A stretch of 53,406 nt of DNA from Verrucomicrobiota bacterium. Lineage in GTDB: Bacteria > Verrucomicrobiota > Verrucomicrobiia > Opitutales > UBA953. Each line of letters starts with the position of its first letter. Within the stretch, counting starts at the first letter, position 1. The notes beneath the pieces were generated by a model that made no database searches, was not told where the DNA came from, and saw only the letters and a list, made by a program, of their open reading frames with translations. This document shows positions 38,100 to 46,708 of this stretch, piece by piece. The stretch covers positions 1 to 53,406 of the forward strand of contig JAURFU010000007.1 in the NCBI GenBank assembly GCA_030834165.1, read 5' to 3'. The translations under genes and the position numbers were made by a program.

Positions 38100-40091
38100 A
38101 TGCGTCTCCGCCGTCTCTTCTGCCTGCTCGCCGCGACCCTCGCGACCGCCCTCTCCGCCCAGGACCTCCCCGGACTCAAGGTGACGTTCACCGCGGCCGG
38201 CAAGACCGACGTCCGCGCCGACCGCCTCTTCGCGCTCTACGTCCCCGCCGGCCAGGCGCCGACGCCCTTCCTCCCAGCCGGTCCGTTCACCGCAAAGTGG
38301 GAAGGCGACCTCCAGTCGCCGATGCGCGGCACCTTCAAGCTCTCGGTCGAGACTTCCGGCCAGTTCAAGCTGAGCCTCAACGGCCAGCCGCTCCTCGACG
38401 GACCCGGCATCAAGACCGTGCAGCTCAACAAGGGCCCGAACCGTCTCGTGGCGGAGATCTCCGGCGCGGCCAAAGGAGACACGTTCGCACGCCTCAGCTG
38501 GGCCTCGAAGGACTTCCCGCTCGAGCCGGTGCCGCCGACGATCCTCACGCACCCGGCCGACAAGGAACTCGACGCCGCCGCCCAGGTCCGCGAAGGCCGC
38601 CTCCTCTTCGCGCAGATGAATTGCGCCGCCTGCCACGCCGACGCCGCCCGCCTGCCCGCCAAAGGCGCCGGCATGCCGGAGCATGGCCAGAACGCGCCGC
38701 TGCTCGCCGAACTCGGCGCGAAGTTCAAGGCGCCCTTCCTGGCCGATTGGATCCATGACCCGCATTCCATCCGTCCGCACTCGCTGATGCCCAAGGTGCT
38801 GACCGGCGCTGGCGCCGAACAGCAGGCCGCCGACCTCGCCGCGATGCTCACGCAAGGCGCGCAAGCCAAGGAAGGCGCCGTCGACCTCAAGCTCGCGCCG
38901 CAGGGCGGCGAGCTCTTCGCCAACCTCGGCTGCATCGCCTGCCACCAGCGCCCTGACGCCGAAGGCAAGGATGTCCATGAACGCGTGCCGATGGGCCACG
39001 TGAACGACAAGTGGCACCCCGCCGCGCTCGTGGAATACCTGCAGGATCCGGCCAAGCACTATCCGGCCACGCGCATGCCGCACTTCCGCCTCGAGGAGGA
39101 AGAAGCCACGCAGCTCGCGGCCTATCTGCTCGCGAACTCCCGCATGATCAAGCGCAAGGCCGTCGCCGGCGACGCGACCCGCGGCGCCGCGCTCATCGTC
39201 AGCGCCGGCTGCCTCAACTGCCATGCGGGCATGCCCGCGACCACCCAGCCGCCGCTCGCGAAAGTCCTCGCCGCCGGCGACAAGGGCTGCCTCTCCCCTG
39301 ACGTCTCCGCCCGCGCCACGGCGCCGGACTTCGCGCTCACCGGATCGCAGCGCGCCGCGCTGAAGGCCTTCCTCGCGACCGACCTCGCCTCGCTCAAGCA
39401 GGACACCCCGGCCGAATACGCCGAGCGTCAGATCAAGAACCTCAACTGCGTCGCCTGCCACGCGCGCGACGGCGCGGTGAGCACCTGGACCAAGGTCGAC
39501 GGCGAAGCCAAGAAACTCCGCGAGGCCCTGCCGGCCAAGGAACACGTCGAGGGCGAGCCCGTGCATGACGCGCCGATCCCGCCCCTCACCTGGCTCGGCG
39601 AGAAACTCCGCCACGACTGGATGAGCAAGTTCATCGCCGGCCAGATCGAATACAAGCCGCGCCCTTGGCTCATCGGCCGCATGCCCGGCTTCGCCCATCA
39701 CGCCGACGGGCTCGCGCTCGGCCTCAACCATCAGCACGGCCTGCCCCAGCAGGAAGCGCCTGAGGCGGCGGCCGACGCCGAGAAGATCGCGAACGGGGAG
39801 AAGCTCGTCGGCGCCGACGGCGGCTTCAACTGCATCACCTGCCACGCGGTCGGCGAACAGGAGGCGACCGCCGTCTTCGAAGCGCCCGCCATCAACTTCG
39901 CGGAATCCGCCGAGCGACTCCGCAAGGGCTACTACCATCGCTGGGTGCTGGCCCCGACCCGGATCGACCCGGACACCAAGATGCCCAAGTATGCCGACCC
40001 GGAAGGCATGACCCAGATGTCCGAGCCCTACGAAGGTAAAGGCCCCGACCAGTTCGAGGCCATCCGGCAGTATATCAAGTCGGTGAAGTAA
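38100..40091 (+). CDS. Multihaem c-type cytochrome with N-terminal PA14-like domain
   Basis: 663 residues with a signal peptide. Residues about 25-140 look like a PA14 sugar-binding domain (FTAKWEGDLQSP, FKLSLNGQPLLDG). Five haem c sites follow: CAACH (175), CIACH (278), CLNCH (371), CVACH (450) and CITCH (578). It should be a periplasmic electron carrier, plausibly the acceptor for the dehydrogenase-like protein encoded upstream. Its last 89 bp, and a little more, are repeated 1.5 kb downstream (41540-41643). Confidence 0.88.
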   Translation: MRLRRLFCLLAATLATALSAQDLPGLKVTFTAAGKTDVRADRLFALYVPAGQAPTPFLPAGPFTAKWEGDLQSPMRGTFKLSVETSGQFKLSLNGQPLLDGPGIKTVQLNKGPNRLVAEISGAAKGDTFARLSWASKDFPLEPVPPTILTHPADKELDAAAQVREGRLLFAQMNCAACHADAARLPAKGAGMPEHGQNAPLLAELGAKFKAPFLADWIHDPHSIRPHSLMPKVLTGAGAEQQAADLAAMLTQGAQAKEGAVDLKLAPQGGELFANLGCIACHQRPDAEGKDVHERVPMGHVNDKWHPAALVEYLQDPAKHYPATRMPHFRLEEEEATQLAAYLLANSRMIKRKAVAGDATRGAALIVSAGCLNCHAGMPATTQPPLAKVLAAGDKGCLSPDVSARATAPDFALTGSQRAALKAFLATDLASLKQDTPAEYAERQIKNLNCVACHARDGAVSTWTKVDGEAKKLREALPAKEHVEGEPVHDAPIPPLTWLGEKLRHDWMSKFIAGQIEYKPRPWLIGRMPGFAHHADGLALGLNHQHGLPQQEAPEAAADAEKIANGEKLVGADGGFNCITCHAVGEQEATAVFEAPAINFAESAERLRKGYYHRWVLAPTRIDPDTKMPKYADPEGMTQMSEPYEGKGPDQFEAIRQYIKSVK

Positions 40092-40254
40092 GCGGACAAG
40101 GGTGAGGCGAGGAAGGGCGGCATGCCATGCATGCCCATGGTTCCATTCCTTCCCCGAGTGAAGCGGGTCGGCGCAAGGAGCCGGCCATGGCCGGATCGCT
40201 CCGAACAGGAGACCGTTGCTCTTTCGGTCAACAAAGGTATCAATCGGCTCCGTC

Positions 40255-41520
40255 ATGCTGCTCGCGCGCCTCCGCCTCATCCCGTTGCTCGCGCTCATGA
40301 CGATCTCCTTGCCGGCCCAGGAGAAATCGACGCCACCGCACCCGATTGACCAGGCCTGGGAGGCCGCCTGGAACCGCTTCTACCTGCCCAAGGTGCAGAC
40401 TTTCGCGGATTACCTCAGCAGTTACGAGCCAGGGAAGGAACAGGCCCATTTGCCGACGGCGGAGGAGGTCCGCCGCCAATTCCCCAACCCGTGCGGCTAC
40501 GGCACGGGCATGGAGGATGGCGCCATCCTCGGCGGGGCGATGCTCAGCACCCTCTGCGACCGCTTCTCCGTCACTCGTGAGGAATCGCTGCGCTCCCGGG
40601 CGGCGGAGGTGTTCACCGGGCTACGTCGCTGCGCCACCGTGCATGGCGTGCGGGGATTCGTCGCCCGCAACGTCTGCCCCGAGGATGGTCACAGCTCATA
40701 CATCAACTCCTCGCGCGACCAAGTCACCCATTTCGTCCACGGCCTCTGGCGCTATTACCACAGCCCGCTGGCGGATGAGTCCGCCAAGCAGGAAATCCGT
40801 AAGCTGCTGGCCGACGTCGCCGAGCGCATGATCGCCTTCGTGACCCCCGAAAACGACTACGACTTCTGCCGGGCGGACGGGAAACGCTGTCCGTTGGGCA
40901 TCTGCCGCATGTGGAACGTGCAACCGCACGAGGCGGCCCGCCTTCCGATGATCTACGCCGCCGCCTGGGACGTGACTCGCGACGAACGCTACCACGCCAA
41001 GTGGCGGCAATACGTCGACGAGGCCATCGAACAATCCGCCAACCCCGGCGGGCAAAAGCCTGCCTACGCGCTCTTGCAGATGCAGATCTCCCTGGAAGTC
41101 CTCCATGCCCTCGAACCCGACAAGGCGCTGAAATCGAAGATCCTGGCCCGGATGCGGACCGTCCGTGAACTCGGGACCCAACGCTTCACGAGCGTCCTCG
41201 CAAAGCTGGCGAAGAAGACCCCGGAGGAAATGCGCATGGTCGGACCCGACTGGCGACACGTCCCGGTCTGGAAGGACCAGAAAGGCTACCCCAATCCCCA
41301 GTGGGGGCCCTATCGGGAAATCTGGCACCTGACACGCGAAGCCGGCGAATCGGCGCTCATCCTGCTCATGGTCGACGCCGATCAAGTCACCCCGGCTCAG
41401 CGCGAAGAGTTGCGCAACCTTCCCGGGCGCTTCGACTACCTGCATAATTCCAGCTGCGGCATCCTCTACCACCTCGCCTTTTACTGGAAAGAGCGAGCCG
41501 AAGGGGTGCTCAGGCGATAG
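40255..41520 (+). CDS. Exported protein, paralogue of the 11.5-kb putative alpha/alpha-barrel enzyme
   Basis: 421 residues from ATG 40255 with a signal peptide (MLLARLRLIPLLALMTISLPAQ); a TTG at 40216 is an alternative. It shares with 11540-12811 the pattern YGTGMEDGAILGGAM, LRRCATVHGVRGFVARNV, SSRDQVTHFVHGLWRY and a helical second half, but is diverged. Conserved Asp and Glu in aromatic loops suggest a glycan hydrolase or lyase; no family is recognised. It sits between the cytochrome gene and a duplicated fragment of that gene's end, so this 1.45-kb segment seems to be a late insertion. Confidence 0.65.
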   Translation: MLLARLRLIPLLALMTISLPAQEKSTPPHPIDQAWEAAWNRFYLPKVQTFADYLSSYEPGKEQAHLPTAEEVRRQFPNPCGYGTGMEDGAILGGAMLSTLCDRFSVTREESLRSRAAEVFTGLRRCATVHGVRGFVARNVCPEDGHSSYINSSRDQVTHFVHGLWRYYHSPLADESAKQEIRKLLADVAERMIAFVTPENDYDFCRADGKRCPLGICRMWNVQPHEAARLPMIYAAAWDVTRDERYHAKWRQYVDEAIEQSANPGGQKPAYALLQMQISLEVLHALEPDKALKSKILARMRTVRELGTQRFTSVLAKLAKKTPEEMRMVGPDWRHVPVWKDQKGYPNPQWGPYREIWHLTREAGESALILLMVDADQVTPAQREELRNLPGRFDYLHNSSCGILYHLAFYWKERAEGVLRR

Positions 41521-41539
41521 GTAGGCAGGCGGGCTACGC

Positions 41540-41643
41540 CCCGGATCGACCCGGAAGGCATGACCCAGCTGTCCGAGCCCTACGAAGGTAAAGGCCCCGA
41601 CCAGTTCGAGGCCATCCGGCAGTATATCAAGTCGGTGAAGTAG
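41540..41643 (+). pseudogene. Duplicated 3' fragment of the multihaem cytochrome gene
   Basis: 41555-41643 matches 40003-40091 at 87 of 89 positions (one internal change, TAG for TAA). 41540-41554 matches 39958-39972. The 30 bp between these blocks in the original are missing here; the deletion lies between two copies of GACCCGG. There is no start, so it is a non-coding relic. It marks the right edge of the inserted paralogue. Confidence 0.85.
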
Positions 41644-41650
41644 GCTGAAG

Positions 41651-41751
41651 CAGGGCTAGGGCCAGGGTCAGAGCTAGGGATAGGCGATTTAATACTTTTG
41701 TAAGTTATTGATTAATAATTATTTAATCATTCTTGACCAGCCCTAGCCCTG
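41651..41751. repeat. Inverted repeat around an AT-rich core
   Basis: 12-bp arms CAGGGCTAGGGC (41651-41662) and its complement (41740-41751) enclose 77 bp, mostly AT, with TTAATACTTTTG and ATTAATAATTATTTAAT. CTAGGG units recur within the left arm. This lies before the Gfo/Idh/MocA gene and may hold its promoter or be a small mobile repeat. The remaining 107 bp to the gene show nothing clear. Confidence 0.5.
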
Positions 41752-41858
41752 GCTCTTTGGATCAGCTGTTCCTGCCGATATTCGCCTAGTCCGCGCCTTG
41801 GAACAATCTCGACTCAGACGGCATCTCCGTATGCTTCGTCTCACCCCCAAGTCCATCT

Positions 41859-43412
41859 ATGTCCCAACTACATCGTCGTACGTTCATCAAGAACTCTGCC
41901 CTGGCCGCCGCCGTGGCCGGTATCAGCGCCCAGACCTATGCCCAGTCCGCCGGCGCCAACGGTGACCTCCGCGTCGCCGTCGTCGGCTTCCGCAGCCGTG
42001 GCAACGAGCACATCAAGGAGCTCAAGAAGATCAAGGGCGTCCGCATCGTCGCCCTCTGCGACGTCGACTCCAAGGTCGTCGAGAAGGGCCTGAAGGCCAA
42101 CCCCGGCGCCAAGGGTTACACCGACATGCGAAAGATGCTCGAAGACAAGGACATCGACGCCGTCTCCATCGCCTCCCCCAACCACCAGCACGCCATCCAG
42201 GGCATCTGGACGCTGCAGGCCGGCAAGCACCTCTACGTCGAGAAGCCCCTCTCGCATAACATCTTCGAAGGCCAGCAGCTCGTCGCCGCCTCGAACCACT
42301 TCTCCAAGCTCGTCGTCCAGGCCGGCACCCAGAGCCGCTCCGGCGCCGGCATCCGCGCCGCCATCAAGGACGTGCACGGCGGCAAGTATGGCAAGGTGAA
42401 GGTCTCCCGAGCGATCTGCTACAAGCGCCGCAAGTCCATCGGGCCGGCCGGCAAGAACGCCATCCCGTCCGAGATCGACTACGACCTCTGGCACGGTCCG
42501 GCGGACATCCAGGAATCCATCCGCGGCAACGAGTCCGACAAGGTCCAGCACGCCTCCAACCAGGGCCCGGTGCACTACGATTGGCACTGGTTCTGGAACT
42601 ACGGCGGCGGCGACCTCTGCAACCAGGCGATCCACGAGATCGACATCGCCCGCTGGTTCCTGAACACCCACGAGGTGTCCCCGGAAGTCGTGTCCGTCGG
42701 TGGCCGCTTCGGCTACGTCGACTGCGCCGAGACCCCGAATACCTTCATCTCGATCCACAACTACGCCGCCGCCCCGCTCATCACCGAAGTCTACGGCCTG
42801 ACCTCCGACGGCAAGATCGACGGCCCGATGAACAAGTTCGGCAAGTTCAAGGAGAACAACCCGAACGAGAAGTCGGCCAAGTCCCCTGACATCGGCATCA
42901 TCGTCGAGTGCGAGAACGCCACCATCGTCGTCCCGGACTACAACTCCGCCCAGGCCTACGACCTCTCCGGCAAGCTCATCAAGTCCTACGGCAAGGTCGT
43001 CGACCAGGTCGACCTCACCGGCGGCGCCTCCGGCCACCACGCCAACTGGGTCGCCGGCATCCGCAAGGGTTCCTCCGCCGACATCAATGCCCCGGTCCGT
43101 GAGTGCCACCTGTCCACCGCCCTCGTCCACTCCGCCAACATCTCCTTCCGCCTCGGCGCGAAGAAGAGCGCCGGCGAGATCAAGGACGCGCTCAAGGCCA
43201 GCTCCGGCCTCGCCGAAGCCTTCGGCCGCATGGCCGAGCACCTCGGCCGTAACGGCGTGAACCTCGACGAGACCAAGGCCGTCCTCGGCGCCCCGCTCAC
43301 GCAGGACACCAAGACCGAGCTCTTCACCGGCGCCAACGCCGACGCCGCCAACCGCGACCTCGTCGCGAAGCGCGCCGGCCGCAAGGGCTTCGAGATCCCC
43401 ACGACGTTCTAA
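41859..43412 (+). CDS. Tat-exported Gfo/Idh/MocA-family oxidoreductase
   Basis: 517 residues. The start MSQLHRRTFIKNSALAAAVAG is a twin-arginine signal (RRTFIK), so the protein is folded with its cofactor before export. The Rossmann part has VAVVGFRSRG in place of the usual G-x-G-x-x-G and the EKP motif (YVEKPLS); H-x-I-D-I-A-R-W follows in the second domain. Such enzymes oxidise or dehydrate sugars with NAD(H). In this phylum they occur with DUF1080 proteins, as here (next gene), for breakdown of 3-keto-type glycans. This link is inferred from context. Confidence 0.9.
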   Translation: MSQLHRRTFIKNSALAAAVAGISAQTYAQSAGANGDLRVAVVGFRSRGNEHIKELKKIKGVRIVALCDVDSKVVEKGLKANPGAKGYTDMRKMLEDKDIDAVSIASPNHQHAIQGIWTLQAGKHLYVEKPLSHNIFEGQQLVAASNHFSKLVVQAGTQSRSGAGIRAAIKDVHGGKYGKVKVSRAICYKRRKSIGPAGKNAIPSEIDYDLWHGPADIQESIRGNESDKVQHASNQGPVHYDWHWFWNYGGGDLCNQAIHEIDIARWFLNTHEVSPEVVSVGGRFGYVDCAETPNTFISIHNYAAAPLITEVYGLTSDGKIDGPMNKFGKFKENNPNEKSAKSPDIGIIVECENATIVVPDYNSAQAYDLSGKLIKSYGKVVDQVDLTGGASGHHANWVAGIRKGSSADINAPVRECHLSTALVHSANISFRLGAKKSAGEIKDALKASSGLAEAFGRMAEHLGRNGVNLDETKAVLGAPLTQDTKTELFTGANADAANRDLVAKRAGRKGFEIPTTF

Positions 43413-43425
43413 GCTCCTCCGACGA

Positions 43426-43456
43426 AGCGGAGCGGTCGCGAGGCCGCTCCGCTTTT
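43426..43456 (+). terminator. Intrinsic terminator
   Basis: Perfect 10-bp stem AGCGGAGCGG/CCGCTCCGCT (43426-43435 with 43444-43453) followed by TTTT, 14 bp after the Gfo/Idh/MocA stop. Confidence 0.8.
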
Positions 43457-43483
43457 TCATCTCTAAACCAAATCATACCCACC

Positions 43484-45004
43484 ATGAAAAAGACCCCGCT
43501 CCTCCTGGGACTCTCGGCCGCCGCCCTCCTGATCGTCGGTTGCGCCAACGACGCCCAGTCCCCCGCCCCCAAGGCCGCCGCCGGCGCCCCGAAGGCCAAC
43601 CCGAACAAAGTCGAGATCTTCAACGGCAAGGACCTCACGGGCTTCAAGAAGCTCGGCGGCGACGCCACCTACGCCGTCAGCGCGCAGGGCACCCTCGTCG
43701 GCACCTCGACCCTCAACACGCCGAACACCTTCCTCGCCACCGAGAAGGACTACGCGAACTTCGTGCTCGAGTATGAATTCAAGAACGACCCGCGCCTGAA
43801 CTCGGGCGTGCAGTTCCGCAGCCACTCCGAAGCCAAGGAAGTCGCCTACAAGGGCGGCGACGGCAAGCCCGCCAAGGTGCCCGCCGGCCGCGTCCACGGC
43901 TACCAGGCCGAGATCGACACCGACCCGAATAACGTGAAGAAGCCCGACACCGAGGCCCGCATGTGGTCCGCCGGTCTCTACGAAGAAGGCCGTCGCGGCT
44001 GGATCTTCCCCGGCTTCGGCGGCGGCGACGCCCTCGCCTTCTCCAAGCAGGGCCGTGAGATCACCAAGGTCGGCGAGTGGAACCGCGTGAAGGTCGAGGC
44101 CAACGGCCCCCGCATCCGCACCTGGCTCAACGGCGTGCAGCGCGTCGACGTCCGTGACGACGGCTACAAGGCCGGCTTCATCGCCTTCCAGGTCCACGGG
44201 ATCGGCAAGGACGCCGCCAAGGCCGGCACCACGGTCGAGTGGCGCAACATCTCGCTCACGAAGATCCCCGACAACACGCTGACCGAGTCCGAGAAGGCCG
44301 ACGGCTGGAAGCTCCTCTTCGACGGTCGCTCCACCAAGGGCTGGCGCTCCGCCAAGGGCCCGGACTTCCCGAAGGCCGGCTGGTCCGTCGAGAAGGGCAT
44401 GCTCCACGTCGCCAAGGGCGACGGCAAGGAATCCGCCAACGCCGGCGACATCATCACGATCGAGCGCTTCAAGGAGTTCGAAGTGTCCGTCGACTTCCGC
44501 CTGACCAAGGGCGCGAACAGCGGCCTGAAGTACTTCGTGCAGCCTGACCTCAACCAGGGCGCCGGCTCGGCCTTCGGCCTGGAGTTCCAGATGCTCGACG
44601 ACGCCGTCCACCCGGACGCCAAGCTCGGCCGCGACGGCAACCGCACGGTCTCCTCGCTCTACGACCTCAAGACCGCCTCCAAGGACAAGCGCGCCAACCG
44701 CATTGGCGAGTTCAATAACGCCTACGTGATCGCCAAGGGCACCAAGGTCGAACACTGGCTCAACGGCCGCCTCGTGATCTCCTACGACCGCAACACGCAG
44801 GAGTTCCGCGACCTGGTCGCGAAGTCCAAGTATGCCGATCCTAAGTACGGCAAGAACTTCGGCGAATGGGCCGACGGCCACATCCTCCTGCAGGAACACG
44901 GCGACGAAGTCTGGTTCCGCAACGTGAAGATCCGCGACCTCGCCCCGAAGCCGGCCGCCAAGCCCGCCGCCAAGGGTGGCAAGAAGGCCCCGGCCAAGAA
45001 GTAA
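43484..45004 (+). CDS. Lipoprotein with two DUF1080 (3-keto-disaccharide hydrolase-type) domains
   Basis: 506 residues. Lipoprotein signal with lipobox IVGC (C20). Two DUF1080 jelly-roll domains follow: about 42-262 (IFNGKDLTGF, NSGVQFRS, GYQAEID) and about 275-485 (LFDGRSTKGW, NSGLKYFV, LEFQMLDD). The tail is Lys/Ala/Pro-rich. DUF1080 domains resemble concanavalin-like glycan-binding folds, and some members hydrolyse 3-keto-glycosides. It follows the Tat oxidoreductase and likely acts with it at the cell surface or periplasm. Confidence 0.92.
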   Translation: MKKTPLLLGLSAAALLIVGCANDAQSPAPKAAAGAPKANPNKVEIFNGKDLTGFKKLGGDATYAVSAQGTLVGTSTLNTPNTFLATEKDYANFVLEYEFKNDPRLNSGVQFRSHSEAKEVAYKGGDGKPAKVPAGRVHGYQAEIDTDPNNVKKPDTEARMWSAGLYEEGRRGWIFPGFGGGDALAFSKQGREITKVGEWNRVKVEANGPRIRTWLNGVQRVDVRDDGYKAGFIAFQVHGIGKDAAKAGTTVEWRNISLTKIPDNTLTESEKADGWKLLFDGRSTKGWRSAKGPDFPKAGWSVEKGMLHVAKGDGKESANAGDIITIERFKEFEVSVDFRLTKGANSGLKYFVQPDLNQGAGSAFGLEFQMLDDAVHPDAKLGRDGNRTVSSLYDLKTASKDKRANRIGEFNNAYVIAKGTKVEHWLNGRLVISYDRNTQEFRDLVAKSKYADPKYGKNFGEWADGHILLQEHGDEVWFRNVKIRDLAPKPAAKPAAKGGKKAPAKK

Positions 45005-45027
45005 GCCCGCCTGGTATCTCCCGCGAA

Positions 45028-45062
45028 GGCCGGACGACGCCAGTCGTCCGGCCTTTTCTTTG
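45028..45062 (+). terminator. Intrinsic terminator
   Basis: Perfect 10-bp stem GGCCGGACGA/TCGTCCGGCC (45028-45037 with 45044-45053) followed by TTTTCTTTG, 23 bp after the DUF1080 gene. Confidence 0.85.
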
Positions 45063-45124
45063 TCCGCGTGGCTGTGGCATTGCATGCGTCCCTCCGCCGA
45101 CCTAGAACCTGCCCACCCCAAGCC

Positions 45125-46705
45125 ATGCGCCCCACCCTGCTCCTCGCCGCCCTCTGCGCGACTTTCATCGGTCACGCCACCGCTCTCGCCAAAGAAATGG
45201 GCAAACCCAACATCCTCTTCGTCATCGCCGACGACTGGGGCAACGGCCACGCCGGCGCCTACGGATGCTCCTGGGTGAAGACCCCGAACTTCGACCGCGT
45301 GGCCAAGGAGGGCCTGCTCTTCCTCAACGCCTACACGCCGACGGCGAAGTGCGCGCCGTCGCGTTCAGCGATCATGACCGGACGCCACCCTTGGCTCCTC
45401 GGCGCCGCCGCCAACCACACGCCCAGCTTCCCGCCGGAGATCGGCATCCTGCCCGAGGCCCTCGCCAAGGCGGGCTACTTCTATGCTTCGACGGGCAAGG
45501 TCTGGGGGCCCGGCGAATCACGTAAAGCCGATGGCTCGCCCCGGCCGATGACGGGCAAGGTCTACCAGAAGCGTCGCCTCCAGCCTCCGGCGAAGGCGAT
45601 TGCGCCGAACGACTACGCGGCCAACTTCGCCGACTTCCTGCAGGACGCGCCCAAGGGCCAGCCTTGGTTCTTCTGGCTGGGCTTCCAAGAACCGCACCGT
45701 GCCTACGAAGAAGGCAGCCACACGCGTTTCGGGAAAAAGCCCGGCGACGTGGACCGTGTTCCGAATTATTGGCCCGATAACGCGACGGTCCGCGGCGACA
45801 TGCTCGACTACGCGGTGGAGGTCGAACACCTCGACGCCCATCTGGGCAAGGTGCTCGCGCAGCTGGAAGCCCTCGGCGAACTCGACCGTACGCTGATCAT
45901 CGTGACATCCGACAACGGCATGCCCTTCCCTCGCGTCAAAGGCTCCACCTACGAGAACGCGAACCACCTGCCCTTCGCCGTCCGCTGGCCCGTCGGCATC
46001 CCGGCGTCGAGCCGCGGCCGCAAGGTCGCGGAGTTCGTCAGCTTCGTCGACCTCGCGCCCACCTTCCTCGAGGCCGCCGAACTCCCCTGGGAAAAGTCCG
46101 GCCTGCTCCCGACGTCAGGCCGCAGCCTCTTCGACATCTTCCGCTCCGACGGCACGGCGCCCGTAGCCGGACGCGACTCCACCCTCATCGGCCGGGAACG
46201 GAACGACCTCGGCCGTCCCGGCGACGTGGGCTACCCGACCCGCGGCATCGTGAAGGACGGCCTGATCTACCTGGAGAACGCCGAGCCGTCGCGCTGGCCC
46301 GCCTGCAATCCGGAGACGGGCTACCTCGACACCGACGCCAGCCCGACGAAATCGCTCATCCTCCAGGCGCGTCGCGACAAAGGATCGGACCCCTTCTGGG
46401 AACTCTGCTTCGGGATGCGGCCGGGACAGGAACTCTACGACCTGAGGACCGACCCGGACTGCGTGCGCAATCTCGCCGTCACGCGTCAAGCCGACGCCGA
46501 GAAACTCCGGACCCAGATGTGGGCCGAACTGAAGCGCCAAGGCGACCTCCGCGCACTTGGCCGCGGAGCAGAGTATGAAGCCCATCCTCACCCCGACGTT
46601 AAGCGCCGCGGTTTCTACGAACGTTACATGAAGGGCGAACCCATCAACGCCGGCTGGGTCGACAAGACCGACTTCGAGCCGGCTCCGGTCAAGCCCGCCC
46701 GCTGA
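45125..46705 (+). CDS. Sulfatase (S1), N-sulfoglucosamine-type
   Basis: 526 residues from ATG 45125, the start of a signal peptide (TLLLAALCATFIGHATALA). Metal site NILFVIADDWG, formylglycine motif CAPSR with C76, and SDNGMPFPR late in the fold. Arrangement and the HPWLLGAAANH loop suggest subfamily S1_8-like enzymes that act on sulfated sugars. The Cys needs conversion to formylglycine by an enzyme not found in this window. First of three consecutive sulfatase genes; 3 bp before the second. Confidence 0.93.
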   Translation: MRPTLLLAALCATFIGHATALAKEMGKPNILFVIADDWGNGHAGAYGCSWVKTPNFDRVAKEGLLFLNAYTPTAKCAPSRSAIMTGRHPWLLGAAANHTPSFPPEIGILPEALAKAGYFYASTGKVWGPGESRKADGSPRPMTGKVYQKRRLQPPAKAIAPNDYAANFADFLQDAPKGQPWFFWLGFQEPHRAYEEGSHTRFGKKPGDVDRVPNYWPDNATVRGDMLDYAVEVEHLDAHLGKVLAQLEALGELDRTLIIVTSDNGMPFPRVKGSTYENANHLPFAVRWPVGIPASSRGRKVAEFVSFVDLAPTFLEAAELPWEKSGLLPTSGRSLFDIFRSDGTAPVAGRDSTLIGRERNDLGRPGDVGYPTRGIVKDGLIYLENAEPSRWPACNPETGYLDTDASPTKSLILQARRDKGSDPFWELCFGMRPGQELYDLRTDPDCVRNLAVTRQADAEKLRTQMWAELKRQGDLRALGRGAEYEAHPHPDVKRRGFYERYMKGEPINAGWVDKTDFEPAPVKPAR

Positions 46706-46708
46706 CCC

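Noticed and set aside
38010-40298. 762-residue minus-strand frame
   Set aside because: Opposite the pentahaem cytochrome gene, whose CxxCH motifs and signal peptide decide the coding strand.
43463-45250. 595-residue minus-strand frame
   Set aside because: Shadow of the DUF1080 gene; no motif or start context.
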